From assembly GCF_002814235.1 (NCBI RefSeq), contig NZ_PHSU01000009.1:1-64000 (forward strand): a stretch of 64,000 nucleotides of DNA, written 5' to 3'. The stretch is from Pseudomonas sp. QS1027. Its GTDB lineage: Bacteria > Pseudomonadota > Gammaproteobacteria > Pseudomonadales > Pseudomonadaceae. The translations under genes and the position numbers were made by a program. Under the pieces are notes generated by a model that saw nothing but the letters and a program-made list of their open reading frames with translations, did not search any database and was not told the origin of the DNA. Below, piece after piece: positions 16,880-25,650 of the stretch (its first letter is position 1; every line of letters begins with the position of its first letter).

Positions 16880-18415
16880 TTAGAGGTCAGTCAGGATCGA
16901 CGTACCAGTCATCTCTTTCGGCTGTTCCAGCCCCAGAAGCTTGAGCATGGTCGGTGCGACATCCGCCAGTACACCGCCTTCACGGACCTTCAACTGACGC
17001 TTGCCGACATAGATGAACGGTACCGGCTCGGTGGTGTGGGCGGTGTGGGCCTGACCGGTGGATTCGTCTTCCATTTGCTCGACGTTGCCGTGGTCGGCGG
17101 TGATCAGCGCTTCGCCGCCGACCTTGTCCAGGGCCTCGACGATACGTCCTACACACAAATCCAGGCATTCCACGGCTTTAACGGCCGCATCGAACACGCC
17201 GCTGTGGCCGACCATGTCGCCGTTGGCGTAGTTGACCACGATCACGTCGAAGCGTTGGTTCTCAATGGCATCGACGATGCGATCGGTCACTTCCGGCGCG
17301 CTCATCTCCGGTTGCAGGTCGTAGGTAGCGACTTTTGGCGACGGGATCAGAATGCGTTCCTCACCCGGGAAGGGTTCTTCTCGCCCACCGGAGAAGAAAA
17401 AGGTGACGTGGGCGTACTTCTCGGTTTCGGCGATGCGCAGCTGGGTCTTGCCGTTTTTCGCCAGGTAGTCGCCCAGCACGTTTTCCAGGCTGCCCGGGGC
17501 GAAGGCCGACGGTGTGTGAATGCTGGCGGCGTACTGGGTCAGCATGATGAAACCGGCGGTTTTCGGCTGGCGGGCGCGTTCGAAGTCCTTGAAGTCGTCT
17601 TCGACGAACACCCGGGTCAGTTCACGGGCACGGTCGGCGCGGAAGTTCATGAACACCACGGCATCGCCATCTTCGACCGTGATTTTCTCGCCAATCCCGG
17701 TGGCCTTGACGAATTCGTCGCTCTCGCCACGTTCATAGGCGGCCTGCAGGCCTTCCTGGGCGGTGGCGGCGTGGAACTCGGCCTGGCCGTCGACGATCAG
17801 GTTGTAGGCCTGGGCGACGCGGTCCCAGCGGTTGTCACGGTCCATGGCGAAATAGCGCCCGACCAGGCTGGCGATGCGGCCCTTGCCCAGGGTGCGGAAG
17901 GTTTCGTCGAGCAGCTCGATGGACGACTGGGCGCTTTTCGGCGGGGTGTCGCGGCCGTCTAGGAAGGCGTGCAGGTAGATCTTCTCGGCGCCGCGCTTGA
18001 AGGCCAGCTCGGCCATGGCCACCAGGTGGTCCTGGTGGCTGTGCACGCCGCCTTCGGAGAGCAGGCCGAGGATGTGCACCGCCTTGCCCGCGCCCACGGC
18101 CTTGTCCACCGCCGCGCAGATGGTCGGGTTCTCGAAGAACTCGCCGTCGCGGATCGATTTGGTCACGCGGGTGAAGTCCTGGTACACCACCCGGCCGGCG
18201 CCGAGGTTCATATGGCCGACTTCGGAGTTGCCCATCTGCCCGTCCGGCAGGCCGACATCCATGCCGGAGCCGGAGATCAGGCCGTTGGGCTGGGTCGCGA
18301 CCAGGCGGTCAAGCACCGGCTTTTTCGCCGAATAGACGGCGTTGTAGTCATGGCTCTCACTGTGACCGAAGCCATCCAGGATGATCAGGACCAAAGGTTT
18401 AGGCGTGGTAGTCAT
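16880..18415 (-). CDS. gpmI: 2,3-bisphosphoglycerate-independent phosphoglycerate mutase
   Basis: Mn-dependent glycolytic/gluconeogenic mutase interconverting 3- and 2-phosphoglycerate. From the ATG at 18415 it is 511 residues, standard length, starting [20 protein letters not shown]; an upstream in-frame ATG at 18481 adds 22 non-conserved residues. The phosphoserine nucleophile lies in [15 protein letters not shown]. Metal ligands are in [20 protein letters not shown] and [11 protein letters not shown]. It is divergent from the rhodanese-grxC-secB genes. Confidence 0.98.
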   Translation of the reverse strand: MTTTPKPLVLIILDGFGHSESHDYNAVYSAKKPVLDRLVATQPNGLISGSGMDVGLPDGQMGNSEVGHMNLGAGRVVYQDFTRVTKSIRDGEFFENPTICAAVDKAVGAGKAVHILGLLSEGGVHSHQDHLVAMAELAFKRGAEKIYLHAFLDGRDTPPKSAQSSIELLDETFRTLGKGRIASLVGRYFAMDRDNRWDRVAQAYNLIVDGQAEFHAATAQEGLQAAYERGESDEFVKATGIGEKITVEDGDAVVFMNFRADRARELTRVFVEDDFKDFERARQPKTAGFIMLTQYAASIHTPSAFAPGSLENVLGDYLAKNGKTQLRIAETEKYAHVTFFFSGGREEPFPGEERILIPSPKVATYDLQPEMSAPEVTDRIVDAIENQRFDVIVVNYANGDMVGHSGVFDAAVKAVECLDLCVGRIVEALDKVGGEALITADHGNVEQMEDESTGQAHTAHTTEPVPFIYVGKRQLKVREGGVLADVAPTMLKLLGLEQPKEMTGTSILTDL

Positions 18416-18563
18416 GGACGGCACTCGCGGCTGGATTGAAAGGTCATGGAAAAAAGAGTCGCAGTTTAAAGCCAAGTTCAAATGCAGTCACCGCCGGGCG
18501 GGGTTTGGCCGACCTTGACGGCTGTGTATACTGGCCCACATTTTAACGCCCTGGAACCTCCTG

Positions 18564-18977
18564 ATGGTCGATCACCTGATTGCATTTGCCACTAGCCACT
18601 ACCTGTTAGCCGGCGCCTTCGTGCTCCTGCTGGCCTTGCTGATTGCCCATGAAATGAGCCGCGGCGGCGCCAGCCTCAGCACTGGCCAGCTGACCGCGTT
18701 GGTCAACCAGGACCAGGGCGTGGTCATCGACCTGCGCCCGAGCAAGGACTTTGCTGCCGGTCACATCGTCGGCGCGCTGAACATTCCCCAGGACAAACTG
18801 ATGGCTCGCATCGGCGAACTGGAGAAGCACAAGGCCAAGACCCTGATTCTGGTCGACGCCCAGGGCCAGCACTCCGGGACTCACGCCCGTGAGCTGCTCA
18901 AGTCCGGTTTCACTGCCGCCAAGCTGTCCGGTGGCATTTCCAGCTGGAAAGCCGACAATCTGCCGTTGGTGAAGTGA
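18564..18977 (+). CDS. membrane-anchored rhodanese-like protein lacking the active Cys
   Basis: 137 residues: one N-terminal membrane helix (about 10-27, HYLLAGAFVLLLALLIAH) and a cytoplasmic rhodanese fold (VVIDLRPSKDFAAGHIVGAL). The active-site loop that normally reads C-x-x-G-x-R/S is LVDAQGQHSG, with Asp in place of Cys, so sulfur transfer is not expected. This YibN-type protein sits one base before grxC and upstream of secB, a conserved trio in gammaproteobacteria. Confidence 0.88.
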   Translation: MVDHLIAFATSHYLLAGAFVLLLALLIAHEMSRGGASLSTGQLTALVNQDQGVVIDLRPSKDFAAGHIVGALNIPQDKLMARIGELEKHKAKTLILVDAQGQHSGTHARELLKSGFTAAKLSGGISSWKADNLPLVK

Positions 18978-18978
18978 T

Positions 18979-19233
18979 ATGAGCCAGGTCGTCGTTTATT
19001 CCAGCGATTACTGCCCTTACTGCATGCGGGCCAAGTCGTTGCTCGGCAGCAAGAACGTTGCTTTCGACGAGATCAAGGTCGACGGCAAACCGCAGGTACG
19101 GGCCGAAATGTCCCAGAAGGCCGGGCGTACGTCCGTGCCGCAAATCTGGATCGGCGACCGGCACATCGGTGGTTGCGACGACCTGTTCGCCCTCGAGCGC
19201 GCCGGCAAGCTGGACGCGTTGCTAGAAGCTTGA
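18979..19233 (+). CDS. grxC: glutaredoxin 3
   Basis: 84-residue dithiol glutaredoxin that reduces disulfides with glutathione. The active site CPYC lies at residues 12-15 (YSSDYCPYCMRAK); the cis-Pro loop is TSVPQIWI and the GSH-binding GGCDD motif follows. It starts one base after the rhodanese-like gene and is followed 47 bp later by secB. Confidence 0.97.
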   Translation: MSQVVVYSSDYCPYCMRAKSLLGSKNVAFDEIKVDGKPQVRAEMSQKAGRTSVPQIWIGDRHIGGCDDLFALERAGKLDALLEA

Positions 19234-19280
19234 TTCCCCCAACCCTTTAAAGACCTGAAGATCAAGAAGGATCTGCTGCG

Positions 19281-19763
19281 ATGACTGACCAACAGAACAC
19301 TGCTGCTACCGAAGACGATAGCCAACCGCAATTCTCCTTGCAGCGTATCTACGTGCGCGACCTGTCCTTCGAAGCCCCGAAAAGCCCGGCTATCTTCCGC
19401 CAGCAGTGGGAACCGAGCGTCGGCCTGGACCTCAACACCCGTCAGAAAGCCCTGGAAGGCGACTTCCACGAGGTGGTGCTGACCCTGTCGGTGACCGTGA
19501 AGAACGGTGACGAAGTGGCCTTCATCGCTGAAGTGCAGCAGGCCGGTATCTTCCTGATCAAGAACCTCGATGCGGCTTCCATGAGCCACACCCTGGGTGC
19601 ATTCTGCCCGAACATCCTGTTCCCGTACGCCCGTGAAACCCTGGACAGCCTGGTCACCCGTGGTTCGTTCCCGGCGTTGATGCTGGCCCCGGTGAACTTC
19701 GATGCCCTGTACGCGCAAGAGCTGCAGCGTCTGCAGGAAGACGGCGCGCAAACCGTTCAATAA
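19281..19763 (+). CDS. secB: protein-export chaperone SecB
   Basis: 160-residue tetrameric cytosolic chaperone that delivers preproteins to SecA. Family hallmarks are the [19 protein letters not shown] start of the core, VEV-type strands ([20 protein letters not shown]), [20 protein letters not shown] and the C-terminal variable tail. Good ribosome binding site AAGAAGGA. A strong bidirectional terminator follows. Confidence 0.98.
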   Translation: MTDQQNTAATEDDSQPQFSLQRIYVRDLSFEAPKSPAIFRQQWEPSVGLDLNTRQKALEGDFHEVVLTLSVTVKNGDEVAFIAEVQQAGIFLIKNLDAASMSHTLGAFCPNILFPYARETLDSLVTRGSFPALMLAPVNFDALYAQELQRLQEDGAQTVQ

Positions 19764-19780
19764 ACGGATTGCCTGCCCAC

Positions 19781-19809
19781 AAAAAAGCGCCTTTTCCGGC
19801 GCTTTTTTT
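19781..19809. terminator. bidirectional terminator between secB and trmL
   Basis: AAAAAAGCGCC / GGCGCTTTTTTT with a 6-base loop. T-runs occur on both strands, serving the convergent secB and trmL genes. Confidence 0.9.
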
Positions 19810-19811
19810 GT

Positions 19812-20267
19812 TCAGGCAAAGCCCAGCTGGCGCCAGCCTTCGTAGACCGCCACCGCCACGGTGTTGGACAGGTTCAGGCTGCGGCAGCCTTCGCGCATCG
19901 GCAGGCGCAGGCGTTGTTCGCCGGGCAGGGCGTCAAGCACCTCGGCCGGCAGGCCACGGCTTTCCGGGCCGAAGAGAAACGCATCACCCTCGGCGAAGCG
20001 CGCCTCGTGGAACACTCGCGAACCCTTGGTGGTGAACGCGAACAGGCGCGGGTGGCCGAGGCTTTCCAGGCAACTGGCGAGGTCGGCGTGGGTCTTGAGC
20101 GTGGCGTACTCGTGATAGTCGAGGCCGGCGCGGCGCAAGCGCTTGTCGTCCATTTCAAAACCGATGGGCTCGATCAAATGCAGGTGGCAGCCGCTGTTGG
20201 CGCACAGCCTGATAATGTTGCCGGTGTTCGGCGGAATTTCTGGTTGAAAAAGGATGACGTGAAACAT
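19812..20267 (-). CDS. trmL: tRNA (cytidine(34)-2'-O)-methyltransferase
   Basis: SPOUT methyltransferase that modifies the wobble base of tRNA-Leu. From ATG 20267 it is 151 residues, the family length: MFHVILFQPEIPPNTGNIIR, then LIEPIGFEMDDKRLRRAGLDY, FGPESRGLP and the C-terminal knot LPMREGCRSLNLSNTVAVAV that binds SAM. The open frame continues upstream into the repeat array, but there is no family similarity there. Its ATG shares the palindrome CATG with the divergent gene's ATG. Confidence 0.96.
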   Translation of the reverse strand: MFHVILFQPEIPPNTGNIIRLCANSGCHLHLIEPIGFEMDDKRLRRAGLDYHEYATLKTHADLASCLESLGHPRLFAFTTKGSRVFHEARFAEGDAFLFGPESRGLPAEVLDALPGEQRLRLPMREGCRSLNLSNTVAVAVYEGWRQLGFA

Positions 20268-20706
20268 GCACGGCTCCGAAGATGAAGATGGGCAGCATTC
20301 TACCCCCGAAGAGGACCCGCGATCGAAGCTATTGCCGCGGGTGTTGGGATCGCTGGCGATTGTCGGCTTGATGGTCGGGATGATGATCGGTCGCCTGACC
20401 GCGCCCGAGCCCCTGGTTTTGCAGCAGGTCGAGGTGGTGCCCGAAGGTGTGGTGGTCTGGTTCAGTGCCGAGCCCAAGGTGCATGGCGAGCAGGTCGACG
20501 GCACGGTGGCGTTGCTGTTCGACGCCGAGGGCAAGGCGCAGAACGGCCACTTGCAGGTGGCCGGCAAGGATGCCAACTGGCGTGTGCGCTTGAGTGACAA
20601 GGGGTTGTTGCTGACGTTGCTGGCGGCGCGTCCGTTGCACGGCGAATGGGCCGGGGCGAAGGTGGACGGGCGCTGGAGATTGGCGATCAATCTGCGGGAG
20701 GAATAA
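20266..20706 (+). CDS. small single-pass membrane protein, unknown function
   Basis: 146 residues. A charged N-terminus (about 25 residues) is followed by one membrane helix (LGSLAIVGLMVGMMIGRL, about 28-46) and a soluble C-terminal domain rich in beta-pattern sequence (VVPEGVVVWFSAEPKV; GTVALLFDAEGKAQNGHLQV). The topology suggests a cytoplasmic N-terminus and a periplasmic domain. I know no function. Its position between trmL and ntrC matches the PA5126-type hypothetical gene of P. aeruginosa (from memory). It starts inside the CATG used by trmL and ends against the terminal hairpin of the downstream repeat RNA, which is transcribed towards it. Confidence 0.8.
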   Translation: MHGSEDEDGQHSTPEEDPRSKLLPRVLGSLAIVGLMVGMMIGRLTAPEPLVLQQVEVVPEGVVVWFSAEPKVHGEQVDGTVALLFDAEGKAQNGHLQVAGKDANWRVRLSDKGLLLTLLAARPLHGEWAGAKVDGRWRLAINLREE

Positions 20707-21358
20707 AAGAGGGAATCTGCGGCCTGCCTGTACCGCAGCTCCCGGAACTGCTGTCGGGCTCGTCGCTGTGAGCGGTATGAGTCCTGGTGTAAAGAAGGGA
20801 ATTCCTGACCTGCCTGTATCAGGGTTCCCAAAAGCGCTTTGGAACTCGTCGCTGTGAGCGGTATGAGTCCCGGTGTAAAGAAGGGAATTCCTGACCTGCC
20901 TGTATCAGGGTTCCCAAAAGCGTTTGGGACTCGTCGCTGTGAGCGGTGTGAGTCCTGGTGTAAAGAAGGGAATTCCTGACCTGCCTGTACCAGGGTTCCC
21001 AAAAGCGTTTTGGGACTCGTCGCTGTGAGCGGTGTGAGTCCCGGTGTAAAGAAGGGAATTCCTGACCTGCCTGTATCAGGGTTCCCAAAAGCGTTTTGGA
21101 ACTCGTCGCTGTGAGCAGTGTGAGTTCCGGTGTAAAGAAGGGGAGTCCTGACCTGCCTGTATCAAGGTCCCCGAAAGCATCTGGACTCGTCGCTGTGAGC
21201 GGTATGAGTCCTGGCGTAAAGAAGGGAATTCCCGGCCTGCCTGTACCAGGGTTCCCAAAAGCGTTTTGGGACTCGTCGCTGTGAGCGGTGTGAGTCCCGG
21301 TGTAAAGAAGGGGAGTCCCTGACCTGCCTGTATCAGGGTCCCCAAAACTGGGTTGTAC
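20702..21358 (-). ncRNA. nrsZ: NrsZ-like nitrogen-responsive sRNA, expanded
   Basis: Predicted leftward transcript of about 650 nt. A near-consensus sigma-54 promoter (TGGCACG-N3-CTGCAA, GG-N10-GC) at 21366-21384 predicts a start near 21358. The RNA would then run through eight regularly spaced stem-loops and end at the last one, which is followed by CTCTTTTATT. No conserved coding frame exists: the repeat period (about 86) is not a multiple of three and all frames are used indiscriminately. Known context: in P. aeruginosa the sRNA NrsZ lies between ntrC and PA5126, is NtrC/sigma-54 dependent, is processed into shorter forms and has repeated stem-loops (recalled, not checked). Synteny and promoter type support homology; sequence identity to NrsZ was not compared. 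Confidence 0.62.
20711..21345. repeat. tandem array of eight ~86-bp structured repeats
   Basis: The invariant 10-mer CCTGCCTGTA begins at 20723, 20809, 20895, 20980, 21066, 21152, 21236 and 21323 (spacings 84-87). It is always the loop of an interrupted hairpin, for example GGGAA-tt-CCTGA / TCAGG-g-TTCCC. Between successive copies lie a second hairpin, GGACTC-gt-CGCT-gtg-AGCG-GAGTCC (seven copies), and the dyad CCCAAAAGCGTTTTGGG. The stems vary between copies while the loop does not, and several stem changes are matched on both arms. Confidence 0.92.
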
Positions 21359-21365
21359 TGGGGTT

Positions 21366-21384
21366 GTTGCAGGGCGCGTGCCAG
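21366..21384 (-). promoter_or_regulatory. sigma-54 promoter of the repeat RNA
   Basis: Minus strand TGGCACGCGCCCTGCAA: GG at 21382-21381, GC at 21370-21369, exactly ten bases between. This matches TGGCACG-N4-TTGCW except for one T. It lies just outside the repeat array, pointing into it, and about 180 bp from the ntrC terminator. Confidence 0.8.
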
Positions 21385-21525
21385 CTTTTGAAAAACGCCA
21401 ATAATCGGCCTGATAATTTTCAAGATGGGTCTGTAAGCCCCGGAATACGGGGTCTTTCTGCGAGAGCGTAAAAACGCTGGTGACGCCTGCGGGGCCTGAT
21501 TCCCTGCTCGATAGCGGTTCAAGGC

Positions 21526-21541
21526 GCATTGCCGTGGTGCA
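21526..21541. promoter_or_regulatory. NtrC-like enhancer half-site upstream of repeat RNA
   Basis: GCATTG-CCG-TGGTGC plus A: the right arm is a perfect NtrC half-site (TGGTGCA); the left arm matches GCACCA only in the first three bases. It is about 170-180 bp upstream of the predicted RNA start, a normal enhancer distance. Confidence 0.45.
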
Positions 21542-21563
21542 CGCTCACCCATTTGCCGGGCAA

Positions 21564-21598
21564 TAAAAAACCCTCTACAGCCAGGCTGTAGAGGGTTT
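21564..21598 (-). terminator. ntrC terminator
   Basis: Minus strand AAACCCTCTACAG / CTGTAGAGGGTTT with a 5-base loop and a following T-run (TTTTTTATTG). It lies 17 bp past the ntrC stop. Confidence 0.92.
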
Positions 21599-21614
21599 GG
21601 CTTGAAGCGACGGA

Positions 21615-23047
<1,433 letters not shown>

Positions 23048-23051
<4 letters not shown>

Positions 23052-24133
23052 GTCGATGTGGCTCCTTGTTCCAGTGGCAGAAAGATCGAGAACGTGGTGT
23101 GGCCGGGGTGGCTCTCACATTCGATCAGGCCCTGGTGCTGGCTGATGATGTTCTGGGTAATGGCCAGGCCCAGCCCGGTACCGTCCGGGCGGCCGCTGAC
23201 CATGGGATAGAAGATGGTTTCCTGCAGCTCGGCGGGAATCCCCGGGCCGTTGTCGATGATCTCGATCTTGGTCACCAGGCGATGGCGCACATGGCCGATG
23301 GTGAACTGGCGGATCGCTCGGGTGCGCAGGCTGATGCGGCCCAGGCGCAGCTCGTTCTGGCTGCTGATGGCCTGCATGGCGTTGCGCACGATATTGAGCA
23401 CGGCCTGGATCATCTGTTCACGGTCGATCAGTACGTCGGGAATACTGGGGTCATAGTCGCGCACCAGATTGATGCAGCCCTGGCTCTCGGCCTCCACCAG
23501 GCTGCTGACGTGTTCCAGCACTTCGTGGACGTTGGTCATCGCCAGGGACGGCAGCTTGTTCGAGCCGAGCATGCGGTCCACCAGGTTACGCAGGCGGTCG
23601 GCCTCTTCGATGATGACGTTGGTGTAGTCCTTGAGGCTTTCTTCCGGCAGTTCGCGGGCCAGCAGCTGTGCGGCGCCGCGAATCCCGCCCAGGGGGTTCT
23701 TGATCTCGTGGGCCAGGCCGCGCACCAGCATCTTGGTGGTTTCCTGCTTGGACAGCTGCGCCTCTTCCTTGGTGATCCGCAGCAGGCGGTCACGGGGATG
23801 GACTTCCAGCAGCAGGAGGGTTTCGCCCTGGCTGAGAATCGGCGTCACGGCGTAGTCGACGGTCAGGGTCTGGCCGGTCAGCGCGGTGAGCATGGCTTCG
23901 CGCTTGGTGAACGGATGCGCCTGTTCCACGGCCTGGCGCAGGGAGTTCAAGGCCTCGGTCGATTCGGTGAACAGCTCGCTGATGAACTGGCCATGGCTGC
24001 GCTGGCCACTGATGGCCAGGAGCATTTCCGCCGCCGGGTTCATGTACTCCAGGCGCAATTCGGCGTTGAGCAGGATGGTCGCGGTGGTCAGGTTGTCGAG
24101 TAACAGTCTGTGCAGGGCGTCGCTGATGGTCAT
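23048..24133 (-). CDS. ntrB: nitrogen regulation sensor histidine kinase NtrB
   Basis: 361-residue cytosolic kinase/phosphatase controlled by PII. N-terminal PAS domain (LLNAELRLEYMNPAAEMLLA), HisKA with His142 in GLAHEIKNPLGGIRGAAQLL, and an HATPase domain with the N box, DNGPGIP and GTGLGLAITQNI. I start at ATG 24133, preceded by AGAGGTCCCC and giving the family N-terminus MTISDALHRLLLDNL; the longer open frame upstream shows no similarity. It is translationally coupled to ntrC. Confidence 0.97.
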
Positions 24134-24208
24134 GGGGACCTCTTTTGGAGCATGGCAAACGGGGCCGGTCCCGATTTGCGCGCGCGAACAAGGCGCCGAT
24201 ACAAGGAA

Positions 24209-24227
24209 AATGCAAAAAACAAACCAA
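24209..24227 (-). promoter_or_regulatory. possible sigma-54 promoter of ntrBC
   Basis: Minus strand TTGGTTTGTTTTTTGCAT, with GG-N10-GC spacing (GG at 24225-24224, GC at 24213-24212). The -12 element TTTTTTGCAT is strong, the -24 element matches only in TTGG. It predicts a start near 24200, 67 bp upstream of ntrB. Confidence 0.5.
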
Positions 24228-24353
24228 GGCTCCGAAAAGAAGCGCGAATTGCCTGAAATGGGCGTTTCAGGCTCGATTGAGTGGCGTTCTGCCAGATGCG
24301 ACGGGTACTTTCGAACCAAAATGGGATTTGGTTCGGGTAGGTGTGCAGTTTAG

Positions 24354-24370
24354 TGCACCAATCTGGTGCC
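24354..24370. promoter_or_regulatory. NtrC binding site upstream of ntrBC
   Basis: TGCACCA-ATC-TGGTGCC: both arms match the NtrC dyad GCACCA-N3-TGGTGC perfectly. It lies about 155-170 bp upstream of the possible sigma-54 start of ntrBC, in the gap after the DUF4124 gene. A further perfect hairpin, GCCTGAAA-tgggcg-TTTCAGGC, lies between the two at about 24250-24271. Confidence 0.75.
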
Positions 24371-24384
24371 ATGAAGAGGAGGGG

Positions 24385-25020
24385 TCAGAGGAACGGCAAA
24401 ATGCTGCTGCTTTCTTCCTCGGGCTTGTCCGCCAGCGGGCATTCCGGCCGTTGGCCGTAGTCGGCCAGTTGGCAGGGGTTGGCCTGGCGTTTCTGCGCCA
24501 GCGAGATGCGCACCATATGGAAAGGCTGGTTGGCCGTGCGCTCGGCGATCCGCCCGTGTTCGTCGAGGATTTCCACCGCCAACTGGTGGCTGCCGCGGTC
24601 GATATTGTTCAAGGCGAACACCGGGCTGGGGCCGGGCGCGGCGGTGGGTTTGCCGTCCAGCAGCAATTGGTAGGTGTGCCCGGGCATCAGGCCGGGTTCA
24701 CTGGTGACGCTGACGATCAGGTTGCCTTCGGTGCTGCGGATGGTGGCATCAGGGTCCGGCACCAGGATGCGTAGCATCTGGTAATGAACAATCGGCTGGA
24801 TCTTGGGCTTTTGCGCGGTGGCGGGCGTCGGCAGGGGCGTCGCCGGGGTCAGCGACAGGCGATTGACCGGCGGCAGCGGCACCGCCTTGGCGCCGGCCCG
24901 GTGCTGATCGGTGAAGACCCGATTGCCCTGGCTGTCGATGTAGGTATAGATCTCGGCCAGCGCCGAGCCGGCGCAGAGCGTCAGGAGCAGCGGCAGCAGG
25001 CGGACTAAAACGCGAATCAT
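24385..25020 (-). CDS. DUF4124 domain periplasmic protein
   Basis: 211 residues with a signal peptide (IRVLVRLLPLLLTLCAGSALA). The DUF4124 start of the mature protein is EIYTYIDSQGNRVFTDQHRA, followed by a Pro-rich linker and a C-terminal Ig-like beta domain (NIDRGSHQLAVEILDEHGRI). The stop lies about 15 bp beyond an NtrC site. It is seven bases downstream of a paralogue of the same layout, so the two are probably a tandem duplication. Function unknown. Confidence 0.88.
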   Translation of the reverse strand: MIRVLVRLLPLLLTLCAGSALAEIYTYIDSQGNRVFTDQHRAGAKAVPLPPVNRLSLTPATPLPTPATAQKPKIQPIVHYQMLRILVPDPDATIRSTEGNLIVSVTSEPGLMPGHTYQLLLDGKPTAAPGPSPVFALNNIDRGSHQLAVEILDEHGRIAERTANQPFHMVRISLAQKRQANPCQLADYGQRPECPLADKPEEESSSILPFL

Positions 25021-25027
25021 GAGTGGC

Positions 25028-25567
25028 TCAAGGCTTGTGTACCCGTTGGACGGTAAAGGGTACGAGGGCGCTTTGCTGCACGACCTGTTCGCCGGCCAGC
25101 ACCTGGACGCCGAGGGTATGGTCGCCGCGGTCGATATTCACCAGTTGCAGGCGCGGCACATTGCTTGGCTGACCATAGGGCGCGCCGTCGAGCACCAGGC
25201 GCAGCAGGTGCTGGCGTTGCAGGCGCGGCTCCATCTTCACGCCGACGGTGAAGGTGCCGTTGTTGGCGCGCAGGGCTTCCTGGGTCGGGATGTCCGTCAG
25301 CTCCAGGGTGCTGTAGGCCACGCCGGCATTGGCGGGTGTCGCCGCCGAGGTCGCCGGTGCGGGTGTCGCCGGCGTGGGCAGCGGCAGGGTGTACGACTGC
25401 TGCTGGCCCACGCTGTTGAGCGGCGGCAGCTCCACGGTCTGCGCGGGGGTGCCGTCTGGCGGCTGGTTGCTATAGGCGGTGTTACCGCTGGCGTCGGTGT
25501 ACTTGTAGATCTGTGCGGCGGCCGGCAAGGCGACGGCCATTAGCAGCAAAAGAAGGCTTCGACCCAT
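25028..25567 (-). CDS. DUF4124 domain periplasmic protein (paralogue)
   Basis: 179 residues from ATG 25567, which begins a clear signal peptide (MGRSLLLLLMAVALPAAA). The mature start QIYKYTDASGNTAYSNQPPD is the DUF4124 motif; the C-terminal part (NIDRGDHTLGVQVLAGEQVV) parallels the downstream paralogue. An in-frame ATG at 25669 would add 34 residues overlapping the chorismate mutase gene and is not preferred. It sits between that gene and its paralogue, all leftward. Confidence 0.88.
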   Translation of the reverse strand: MGRSLLLLLMAVALPAAAQIYKYTDASGNTAYSNQPPDGTPAQTVELPPLNSVGQQQSYTLPLPTPATPAPATSAATPANAGVAYSTLELTDIPTQEALRANNGTFTVGVKMEPRLQRQHLLRLVLDGAPYGQPSNVPRLQLVNIDRGDHTLGVQVLAGEQVVQQSALVPFTVQRVHKP

Positions 25568-25650
25568 GGGCGCTCCCGATAATGGTCCTGGCGGTGACAT
25601 CCCGCCCAGGTGCTTCAGGGTGTCAGCATAGAGCACAACCTTCAACGGCT

